From Coenobita brevimanus (taxonomy: Eukaryota > Arthropoda > Malacostraca > Decapoda > Coenobitidae): a stretch of 64,000 bases of DNA. The stretch's first letter is position 1, and every line of letters starts with the position of its first letter. Position numbers and translations under genes: made by a program. The stretch is taken from the NCBI GenBank assembly GCA_032717465.1, contig CM064655.1, positions 18,454,835-18,518,834 of the forward strand. The letters are read 5' to 3'. Below the pieces are notes generated by a model that saw nothing but the letters and a program-made list of their open reading frames with translations, was not told where the DNA came from and did no database searches. Of this stretch, positions 11,499-20,493 are shown piece by piece.

Positions 11499-12700
11499 GA
11501 CAGTGATGGGGGAACGTGGGACGATGACGGGGGGAGGCGACCTTGGGGTGGAGGTGGCAGGGGGTGGTGTGCAGGGGTGTGAGGGTGCTCTGGTGCTGGA
11601 GGTGGGTGGTGGTGGTGAGGTGGCGGGTTAGGTGGTGTGAGGTGTGCGAGGTGAAGGAGCTGGGGGTGAGGTGGTTGGGGGCTGGCTGGGGGAACTAATT
11701 TGTGGCGGTGGTGAGGCGGCGGGTGTGGTGGTGTGAGGTGTGGGTGGTGAGAGGGAAGCGCGGGCGTGTGGGTGTGTGTTGGTTGTGGGTGGTCTTGGCG
11801 TGCTCGGGCGGTGTGGTGGTGGCGGGGTGGCAGGTGACGTGGTGTGAGGTGCAGGGGTCAAGGGAGGCGGTGGTCAGGGAGCGGGGGATTGGCTGGGGGG
11901 AGTTGTGGTGGTGCTGGGGCGGGAGGTGAGGTGGCGTGAGGTGTGGACGGTGAAGGAGCCGGTGGTGAGGGGGAAGTGCGGTCTTGTGGTGTTGTCCAGA
12001 TGTTTGGTGACGGGGTGGCGTAGGTGGCAGCAGGGGGCTGTGCTCGTGGTGTGGGGTGGGCGGTGGGCGTGGGGCGAGGGGATGGTGCGGGTATGGGGGT
12101 GGTGACGGGTGGTGTGTGGTGCTGGAAACTTGGTGGAGTGGCTGGGGGTGGATCTGGGGCCAACGGGTTGGGTGGCTGTATTGTTGGCGGTAGTGGGGTG
12201 GCAGGAGCTGAAGTGCTGGGTGTGGCGGGTGGCGTGTGGCGTCAGAGGTGTGGTGCGGTGGCCGTGGTTGGGTGGGGAATCTCTTGGTTGTGTGGGTGGG
12301 CCTGCGGTGGTGACGTGGTGGCGGGCTGTGAGGCGTCCGGTGAGGTCAATGGGGATGAGTTGGGGGTCCGTGGGGATGATGAATTCGAGGGTGGGGTAGG
12401 GGAGGTGAGCGAGGAAAGAGAGATGGGTGAGAGTGAGGAGGAGGAGGGTGTGATAGAGCAGGTGTATGAGGTGGGCAGTGAGGGGTGATAGGTGGGAGGC
12501 AGCAGACAGGAGAAGATGGTTTTAGGAAGTAGGTTAGGGGAGAATAAGGTATGGGTTCTAGGGGGCCTGTTAAGGGGGAGGCAGGCTTTGTGCTGAGGGA
12601 GGACAGGACGGGAGGAGGCGATAGTAGCGGAGAAAGTGGTGTATGGGGGAGCGGGAAGGTTAGGAGTAGGAGAGGTGGGAAGGTTAGGAGTAGGGCAGGA
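11499..12700 (-). mobile_element. Pro/Thr/Ser-rich internal block of the W element
   Basis: G-rich on the plus strand; on the minus strand it reads as Pro, Thr, Ser, His and Ala-rich open stretches (11628-11861, 11858-12163 and the C-terminal part of 12346-12909). It follows the gag-like frames with no identifiable protease, RT or integrase. Similar in composition and place to 3684-4398. Either the element is non-autonomous or pol has been lost here. The plus-strand Gly/Val/Trp-rich frames are shadows of this composition. Confidence 0.5.
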
Positions 12701-12921
12701 TAAAACAGAAGATATAGTGGAAGGAAGGTAAAATGAAACATGACTTTTCGCCCTGTCGTAGACTGGAGGCGATGTTTTTGTGAGGTGGCCCCTGTCACTA
12801 TGGGGAGGTGCGGGGGCGGTGTGGGACGCCTTCTGTGCTGAGCACTGTGCCTTTTTTGCCGAGCTCTGTTTCCCTCAGGCTCGGGGCAATCGGCGTATGG
12901 CAGGGCCACTTGTAGGAGCCC

Positions 12922-13600
12922 TTAGGTCGTTTTGCTGCGTCGGGCAGCTTTCAGCTGCTCACGGATGTCGTGGATAGGGCATCCGTGGCTGCAAGCAGAA
13001 AATTCCCATGGATTAATAGAGATGATATTCGTGGGGTATTGATTGATTGCGCCGATGTGTTGAGGGGTGGAGTGGATGGCTAGAAGGCACCTCATTAATT
13101 GGATATCTTTATCCAGGTCTCCCGTTGGGTCATGCATTATAAAAAGTTCTTTGATGAAACTGAGGAGGATCCTGAGGAGCATGTTAAACATAAGCTGTTC
13201 CCGGGTTTCTGCATCTGCTTCCAGGTACACGGCAGTGACGAGCCGCCTAGCCTGGATAAGAGTATCATCCAGGCTTCCATCGTATGTTAGGTTGTCCAGT
13301 TGGGACAATGCCACCACCCTTCCTAGAAATGGTAAAATTCGCCCATGTTAGGTTGGGGACGACTTTGGGTGCAATACTGGCTGCTGCCTTGCCCAGAAGT
13401 GGTAGGATGACCGCAATCTTCTGTCTGTCATTCTCAAAGCCAATATCCAACAGTGGTTTGACTATGGACAAGTACGTGTGAATAGCGTACTGCTCCTGAT
13501 CGAATTTGGGCAATTGTACGTGCGGTTTGGTTGCCATGTTACCGACTTCCCTGTTTGCTCCTCTCTGTGCATGCCCGGACAAAGAACCACCGCTGTCCAC
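12922..13600 (-). pseudogene. Gag-like ORF of the W LTR retrotransposon (frameshifted)
   Basis: Two overlapping minus-strand frames, 13265-13600 and 12922-13317, form one gag-like protein split by a frameshift near 13310. The first contains VQLPKFDQEQYAIHTYLSIV and ends near VPNLTWANF. The second continues LDDTLIQARRLVTAVYLEAD and ends with CSHGCPIHDIREQLKAARR. The spacing and the helix-rich, charged composition fit a retrotransposon capsid-like protein, but no zinc knuckle is intact. The frame starts just after the LTR terminus TAACA, and TGGTGGACAGCGGTGG follows that terminus at the place of a primer binding site, which supports the gag call. The exact family is not recognised. Confidence 0.55.
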
Positions 13601-13603
13601 CAG

Positions 13604-15712
13604 TGTTATGCTAGGTGTTTTTAGGTCGGCTTCCCGTCCTAGTAACGCCTAAGGTATAACTGAGTTCCCTTTCTAGACCAAAGCTTAGACACAGTATGAG
13701 AGGAACAGTGCATAAAAACACAGCAACACTCTTACACCTATATTACCAAATTATAGATACAGGAAGCTAGGCTTTGTCCAAAAGCAAGTTGCTGAAATGG
13801 ACAGGTATTTATGAGTTAAAGGTATCTCGCAGGACACTGACAGACAGACAAACAGACACTGCTCTGGAGATAAGTTGTGACTACACTTTTATTCTAGGGC
13901 TGCTGGTTTCTTATATTATTTCTATAATTGGTCTTATATCATTTCTATGACTGTCCCGCGGTATGCACCGGTAGTATCTTTCTTACTCCTCACTATATTC
14001 AGGCGGTTTTACCACTGTCACTGTACTTTACATCTGAGTCGTCATGTTCACTTTCGCTGTCCCTGTACTAGACGCACGGGCAGTCACTTTCACTTTCACC
14101 CAAGGGAAGAGAAAGGGGTCACAGTCACTATAGGGATATGGGGCAGGGGAGCAGACCAACCAAGGGGGGAGGTGCGGCGGCTCATAGGCAGCTGCCCGGT
14201 GTTGGTGGCGCTCCTTCAGGTGCACTCTCAGTGAGGGGCCACGGGACTATCCGTGGGGGTGTCATCCTCCGGAATGGGCTGCGGTCAGGGGTGTTGCAGG
14301 GTCCTGCACTGGAGAGGCTTGGTACTGGGGTCTGGCCCTCAGAACTGGGACCAAAGATTCGGTGAAGACGCTCCTGCAGGCGCCCAATGCGGGAAGGGCA
14401 TCACTCCTCCTCTGAACTGAAGAAGTCACACCCTGGGGTGCTGAGGGCAGCATGGAGGGCCTGCCGGTTGCAGTCTCGCTCCCGCTGCTTTGCCGTCAGA
14501 GTAGGGCTGTGGCGTTGTGGGTGGCAGGAGTCCAACAGATGTGGGTCTTCCTCTGGTGCCGGCTGGATGGAGTGTAATCCCAGGGTCAAGATGGGTCCTC
14601 TCCACCAGTCCTGAATGGAGTGGTGTTCCTCCTGAAGATTGCCTTGGATGAGGGAGCCGAGGGTGGGACTTGTCCTGCCACTGGAGGGGCGGCTCGAACA
14701 GGGGTCTTCCTCAGGTAGGGAAGTCATAAGGAGCGAGGGGCTTTCAGGGCGCTCCTCCATGGCACGGCTGCCGACCGTCACTGAGGTCCCTTAGGCAACG
14801 GAAGGAGGGCAGCTGCAGGCCGTCCCTTTCCCATAGGTGCGGCAGCTGGCCGTCACCTGGACCTGACTTCCAGGGTCTCTCTCTAGTTGCGGAGTCATAG
14901 GGGGCAAGGGGCTTTTAGGGTGCTCCTCCCTGGCGCGGCTACCGGCCATCGCCAAGGTCCCTTGGGCAACGAGAAAAGGACGGCTACAGACCGTCTCTTT
15001 CCCATAGGTGCGGCAGCTGGCCATCACCTGGACCTGACTCCCTGACAGGACTGCAGGCAGAGTGTGGCTGCGGGCGTGGCTACTGGCTGTCGCCAAAGTC
15101 CCATAAGAGGGGTGATGTACAGGCAAAGAGCGGCTGCAGGCCGTCTCTTGCCTGTTGGTGTGGCTAATGGCCATCACCAGTGTCATGCAGAAGGAGAGAG
15201 GGCGTACCATTCTCTCCCCATATGCGGCAACCGGCCGTCATGGGTTCTGTAGGGGGGGATAGCAGCACTATGAGCGGCTACTGGCCGTCTCTGTAGGGCG
15301 CAGCTACTGGCCATCACCTCTGCAAGGCTACTGGCCATTGCACGGGCCTGGCTATAGGCCGTGGCCTTAGGTGTGCGGCTACCGGCCGTCACAAGTGTAT
15401 GGCTACTGGCTGTTGCTGGGGCACGGCTATAGGCCATTGCCTTAGGTGTGCGGTTACCGGCCATCATTGAGGTGCTGCTTGGAGCTAGTTTTCTAGCTCC
15501 ACCCCGATCCTGGCGCTGGCTGGTCTGGCGAAAGGGTAATGCACCTGGACTGAGATGTTCATGCCAGGTGCATTCCAGGGAACAGGGGCACACGGCTCCA
15601 TAAGGCTTACGTCTATATAGCACGGACGTCTCGTGCACCCTGACTACCCCTCCGTTGTCACCTCCTGGGGGTGTTGCGATGCCCTCCTCAGCTGTTACTA
15701 CAGTATTTCACA
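13604..15712 (-). mobile_element. W LTR copy 4, 5' LTR of the gag-bearing element (about 2.1 kb)
   Basis: Minus-strand LTR starting TGTGAAATACTG at 15712 and ending CACCTAGCATAACA at 13604, followed directly by the primer-binding-like TGGTGGACAGCGG and gag. The minisatellite spans 14800-15470 with core CGGCTACYGGCCGTC (plus-strand reading). The minus strand has long broken frames (15183-15638, 14791-15210, 14401-14781). The last holds the shared block DWWRGPILTLGLHSIQPAP and a preceding NLQEEHHS that parallels NLCEEDHC in copy 5. TATTTATGAGTT-type sequence close to the 3' end may belong to the promoter, but no site can be fixed. Confidence 0.65.
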
Positions 15713-15810
15713 TCTAATAATCATGTCTTTCCATAGAGTGCAGCAAATATAATGAACAAAAGATGTCATGAGGAATTAATGTGAAATGAAAGATTTAGGA
15801 AGCTCGTGAA

Positions 15811-15892
15811 TTTTTTTTTTTTTTTTTTCAAATAAATCGAAGTTGGAGAATGGAGCAGAACCAAGGCCCATAAAAGGTTTTATGGGCCTTGG
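15811..15892. repeat. Poly-T run and near-perfect hairpin
   Basis: A T18-type run at about 15811-15828 is followed by a 15-bp inverted repeat with a 2-nt loop (CCAAGGCCCATAAAA and TTTTATGGGCCTTGG, 15861-15892). The hairpin is bracketed by direct repeats GGAGCAGAAC, one on each side. It lies in the 300-bp gap between two oppositely oriented W LTRs. Confidence 0.8.
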
Positions 15893-16015
15893 AGCAGAAC
15901 AGTGTAGACATATGAGGTGTGTGGTCGTGATGGTCTCGACAGTAGCAGATAATAGAATTTTCAAGACCCCTGGCACAACTTAAAAGCCACTGTATGAGAG
16001 AGAGAAAAAAAACAG

Positions 16016-18031
16016 GTTACAGTAAAATGCTGGCTGTGGCAGTGCAGACCACCACCACACCCCCAAGAGGAGGACACGGAGGACTAGACGGCACACGGAA
16101 CGCGCCCGGGCAGTATGGTCATAAGTTCACCCGGGCTGTGCGCCCCTATTCCCCGGAACTCGCCTGCTGCCATCACCTTAGTCAAAGTACACTGCCTTCT
16201 GGGTGAGCTGACCACCGACAGGATTGGGGTGGAACTGGCCTAACAGTTCAGAGCAGCACCCCAGCCACGGCCTGTAGCCTTGCACATGAGATGGCCCGTA
16301 GCGCTCAGAGATTAAAGCGACAGCCTGTAGCCGCTCACCAAAAGGGCCACGGCCTGTAGCCGGGCACCAGAGACAGCCTGTAGCCATTCACAAAAAAAGG
16401 CCACGGCTTGTAGCCGGGCCACTGATTAGGAGACAGCCTCTAGCCGCTCTGCCCAGTGCTGCTCAAACTCCCTACAGAGACCAGCGACAGCCTGTAGCCA
16501 CGTTGGGGAGAGAACAGTACGTCCCCTCTCCTTCTGTAGTTGCCTCAGAGGGCATGACACCGGCGACGGCCTGTAGCCGTGCCCGTAGGGAGGAGATGAC
16601 CTGTAGCCGCTCCTCTCCTGCACGTCAACCTCCTTGCGGGATATCGGTGACGACTGGTAGCCATACCAACAGGCAGGTAACGGCCAGTAGCCACACTTCG
16701 CCTGCATTCCCGTCAGGGAGTTGGGCCCTGGCGACGGCCTGTAGCCATGCCGACAGCAAAGGGATCGCTTGTAGCCTCCCTCCGTCTGTTGCCCAAGGGA
16801 ACCCGGCTATGGCCAGTAGCCGCACCAGGGAGAGACCTCAAAGTCTCTCACCCCCTATGACTCCACAACGAGACGGTGAGTTGTGCTCAGTCCTGCCCTC
16901 TGGCAGGAGCACAGATTACCCTCCTGTCCACCCAGACCGAGGCAACCTCTGTGAGGAGGACCACTGCCCTGAGGATTGGAGCAGAGGTCCCATACTGTCC
17001 TCGGGATTGTTCTCCCTCTGTCCGGAGGAAGAGGGCGCCCAGGTGACGGACTCCGGCAGGGAACGATGCTGCAGCCCAGCCCTGATGGCGGTGCCTCCGG
17101 CAGAAGACCGCAGCCGGCACCCCTCTGAGGACATCCCCCGGACCCCCTGTCGAGCCCACTTCCCACCCCAACAAAGGCGACACCCGTCCTCCACCAGGCG
17201 CCTGAGTGAGCGCCTCGAACGCCTGTTTGACCCCAGTCCTGAGGGCCAGACCCCATTCCCCAACCTCGACAGTGAGGGTCCCTTTGCCACACACAGCCCG
17301 AGCCCCAGCCGAGAGACGACGCCCCTGAGAGTAGTCCCGTGGCCGCGGGACGAAGGAACTCCCCAAGGACCTCTGCCTACCCCAGGCCGAGAGTTATAAG
17401 CCCTGAACCTCCCCTTTCCCCAGCGTAACAAAGTGGACCTAAAGAAAATTTACAGTGAACAGTGAGGCCGGCACGTAAGGCAGCAGAGTGAGTTTACCGT
17501 GATACAGTGTACAGTGAGGCCAAGTAAGAACGTAAGATCTTGAGTACAAAAGTACAGGCAGTGAATACTACAACCAGTGACCCCGGGTCGCCCCCTGTAA
17601 CGGCGCCTGTAAAATAGTGCTATCGATCACTCCCCTCCCTTGTGCAGAGTCAGTAACATTCCCCCCCCCCCCGTGCTCAGTCTATAGCCTAAACTTAGTG
17701 TCAGAACAGTGAACTCCTCACGACAGTGCCTCCTCACCACGGACAGTGCAATAGTGCCTTGGCCCTCCTGAACCAGACTTAGACTACTGTACATCTAGTA
17801 GGCCTATCCTGTGTGATACTCTACCCACTAATACTGGCCAATGTATTGATATTTGCCTATGAGATTGTGTTAGATTGTCTACCTGTTTCACAGCAGTTGA
17901 ATTTGTCAATATACGTGTAAGGTTGTTGCCCTGTGTTTTTATGCCCTGGCCCTCTCCTATTTGTCTAAGCTCCGGTCTAGAAGGGGAACCCAGCTGCACG
18001 GGAAGCCGCCCCTTAAACACCTAGCATAACA
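16016..18031 (+). mobile_element. W LTR copy 5 (about 2.0 kb, CGGCCTGTAGCCG minisatellite)
   Basis: Plus-strand unit starting GGTTACAGTAAAATGCTGG and ending CACCTAGCATAACA at 18031. The start reads MLAVAVQTTTTPPRGG, parallel to the NTTPP block of copies 2 and 3. The minisatellite (16270-16815) has core ACGGCCTGTAGCCG, close to an inverted version of the cores in the minus-strand copies. After it come the WRGP block (DWSRGPILSSGLFSLCPEE, here with S instead of W-R) near 16975-17030 and a block reading RRHPSSTRRLSERLERLF. About 630 bp of non-coding sequence precede the terminus. It is head-to-head with copy 4. Confidence 0.65.
16503..17399 (+). CDS. 298-codon Ser/Pro/Arg-rich open frame inside W LTR copy 5
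   Basis: The longest open frame of the W LTR family. Residues about 1-125 come from the minisatellite and read as repeats such as TACSRAR, TASSHT and AMASSRT. The rest is the section conserved among copies: an NLCEEDHCPEDW..RGPILSSGLFSL segment, an RRHPSSTRRLSERLERLFDPSPE-type segment and the end GREL. No signal peptide, membrane segment or known domain was recognised. Similar reading frames in the other four copies are broken, so amino-acid similarity may simply reflect nucleotide homology. It could be an LTR-encoded accessory protein or an accidental frame in GC-rich DNA. Confidence 0.25.
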   Translation: MGREQYVPSPSVVASEGMTPATACSRARREEMTCSRSSPARQPPCGISVTTGSHTNRQVTASSHTSPAFPSGSWALATACSHADSKGIACSLPPSVAQGNPAMASSRTRERPQSLSPPMTPQRDGELCSVLPSGRSTDYPPVHPDRGNLCEEDHCPEDWSRGPILSSGLFSLCPEEEGAQVTDSGRERCCSPALMAVPPAEDRSRHPSEDIPRTPCRAHFPPQQRRHPSSTRRLSERLERLFDPSPEGQTPFPNLDSEGPFATHSPSPSRETTPLRVVPWPRDEGTPQGPLPTPGREL

Positions 18032-18240
18032 TACAGATTCTTATGCAGTGAATATGGAGGCGTCGATGCCTCATCCATTGCTGACGTATTTTGACAGGCG
18101 GTATTATAGTTTGTCATGATAAGATGTAAGAGAAAACGAGTCCAAATCATAATAGAAAACGCAAATGGCACTGCATGAACGCTGATAAAATCCAATTAAC
18201 CTTATGATTATGCCAACGGGCGAGTCATATAGATACAGAT
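18032..18240. other. Short unassigned spacer
   Basis: Sequence outside the terminus of W LTR copy 5. No repeat, gene or structure recognised. Confidence 0.4.
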
Positions 18241-18770
18241 CAGCGATTTTCAACCAATGGCCGCGACGCATCCGTAGGTGTGCCGTGGGAGTTTAGATGA
18301 ATACAATAAAAAACGAGAACAGGCCGTGGCTTCAAATGGAGGAGGACTTGAGGGTATACCTGTCAACCATTTGACCTCGGACAAGGAACATCATGAGACA
18401 CACAGAGCGCAGGTTTCCTACTGATTTTTTTATGTAGGCAAAGTTTTTTTTTTTTTTTTTTTTTTTTGCTCATGTCTGCATTTGAATACAATATATATAT
18501 ATGAAAGTTTCATGTTATTTTGTTAATGAATTGGCTTCTTTTTCAATGACATCATGTTTCAGTGTGTAGTAATAACAAATATGCACATAACTTTCAAACT
18601 CTTTTGAAAACCACGATCAACAATATACTTTTTGGCAATAGAATTAATAAATTATTAGCTTTTTATATTTACGAACACATTCTTATTCGTTGTTTTAAAT
18701 GATCAAAAACTTTCCTTGACCATTTTAGTGCCTGGCTCACTGTGCCGCGAGATTAGGCAAAGTGCCTGAA
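18241..18770 (+). mobile_element. hAT-like element end (tentative)
   Basis: The left end CAGCGATTTTCAACCAATGG, followed by GTAGGTGTGCCGTGGGAGTTT, resembles the subterminal pattern of animal hAT elements (CAGNGNTTTTCAACC then GTGTGCCG). CTGTGCCGCGAG at about 18738 could be the corresponding right subterminal region. A matching right terminus was not found, and no transposase frame is present. The middle contains a T-run and AT-rich sequence. Confidence 0.35.
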
Positions 18771-20004
18771 TTTTATCTTTAGCGACTTGTAAAGGAAGTT
18801 GGTGTGGTTTACCTACACGCGATGGCTACGTCTTCAACTCTGCTGAGAAGCGACATCAAGAAGTCATTTTTAAGAACTGACATTATTACAATACGGAATT
18901 TTCCATTGTCTTCGTATATCCTTTCCATCCTTGTACTGTACAAGGAAGATCAAGCTGTTTATAGGCTTACTTTGGCAGTATAGTCTGAATAAAATGAAAC
19001 GATTTAATTCACCCGAGAGAAGACTCCAACACTTAAACGGTTCTTCAGATTTAACGGTTTTATACACCAATGTGAGTCCCAGTCCCTTCCATACATTACT
19101 GGCACTGACCCGTCTGCCTTGCCACCATGGTCATTCACTGTTATATCTGCCCTTGGACTACTGGCTCCATCACTCCTTTCAGGTAATACAGCGTCTGTAA
19201 CCTATACAGATTATATGATAATTATGTAAGTAAAACTTCCGACATACACGGAGAGATGGTGATGTGGAGGGCCTGCTGGAGGTGCAATTGCTAGTGTCTT
19301 CGTGCTCCTGGGACCGGAGACGGAAGAGTGGCAAGAGGAGCGATGATGTTTGCCCCTCAGAACACTTACCCTGTCCTTGCTGAGGCATGAATGGACTCCT
19401 GCAAAGCCCAAGACATCCCCATCTCTAAGGGTGTTGCAGTGCTCTGGGCCGTCCCATGAAGGGGCCTTGGAGCAACAGAGTACAATATACATTGAGAATT
19501 GCTAACCCAGAGGTAACCATTGATCAGCCAATACGGTTTGTTCAAGAGGAGCATGATATGAACAGGGGGTTCATCATCCTTACTGATCAGCGCTAGACGT
19601 TTAGTGACTGATGCGAGAATAACAGAATTGCTGCTGGGAAGGTTTGGCTGATGATGGTGGCTTCTGGGGGATGGCGATGGTGGTGCCTGACTAGTGATGG
19701 CGATGTCTGGCCGGGAGTGGTAATGTCTGGGTCATGGTGATGTCTGGATGGTAGCGGAATAAGCTGCAAAATGGCGAAAATCTGTGCCAAGTTAACATGA
19801 AAAAGTTTATTATTCTCGTAAATGTGTCCTCCTAGCACGAAGACGTCTGTGATATTTTAACGGAACCCCGTGCCACCCTCCACACCACCCTTTGTTACTT
19901 ACCATTCGCCCTCATATGCTTTGGGATTGGCAGCACGATGCCCTGGCCTCAGCTCTCAGGGCCTCATACCTTCACCACTTTACAGTGACTCTATGTTGTA
20001 GTAG
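18771..20004. other. No gene recognised
   Basis: About 1.2 kb without a supportable gene. A G-rich, loosely repetitive stretch at 19640-19760 repeats GATGTCTGG/GGCGATG motifs. The open frames here (65-93 codons) show no domain. Confidence 0.45.
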
Positions 20005-20440
20005 TAGTAGTTGTTCCTCAGGCAGTCTGGCCGAACAGCCCCGTGTCCCTTAGGAAGGCCATGGCCGAGACCGGGCTTTCCCACAGAGCTCTCAAAGAGT
20101 GTATGTTGTGTTGTTGGCGTAGGTGATTGTGTGCAATGCAGTCTTCCATAATGTGCTTAATAGTATGGGGTTCTGTGTTGCATCCTGGGCAGGCATCAGC
20201 GACGGAGTCACCAGCCTCTTCTGGTAGCTTAAGAGGGCTGGATGGCGCCCATATCTCAGCCTGGCCAGGTGGGCCCTGTCCTCACGAGAAAGATAGGATT
20301 CAGAAGGGTGGATGTCAGGAGGCCGTGCATGGAGCTGTGTGTTGTCTTTAAGTGACTGAATGGAGCGGCGAGTGATCTGAGTGTGGATATGCTTCTGGAA
20401 GCTGGTCCGAGGTGGGCGAGAGGGGAGAGATGACAGTATT
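20005..20440 (-). mobile_element. 3' end of a non-LTR element (C-terminal zinc knuckle)
   Basis: On the minus strand, reading from 20440, a peptide with LSREDRAHLARLRYGRHPAL and then ADACPGCNTEPHTIKHIMEDC can be followed across frames. This CX2C...HX4C arrangement after an arginine-rich helix is typical of the C-terminus of jockey/I-type reverse transcriptases. The frame ends near ALWESPVSAMAFLRDTGLFG and the sequence finishes with a (TAC)n-type tail (TAGTAGTAGTAG on the plus strand) at about 20000. The 5' side is cut at the CR1-like element. Confidence 0.65.
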
Positions 20441-20493
20441 TGTTCTTACCTTACCTAATTGTTCTTACCTAATTGTATCTTTACAGGAATGAG

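Noticed and set aside
13604..18031. A single DNA transposon with 250-bp terminal inverted repeats (TGTTATGCTAGG..CCTAGCATAACA)
   Set aside because: The same termini occur singly and in direct orientation at 5884, 6255, 8688 and 11258, and each unit has its own start, so these are two separate, oppositely oriented LTRs.
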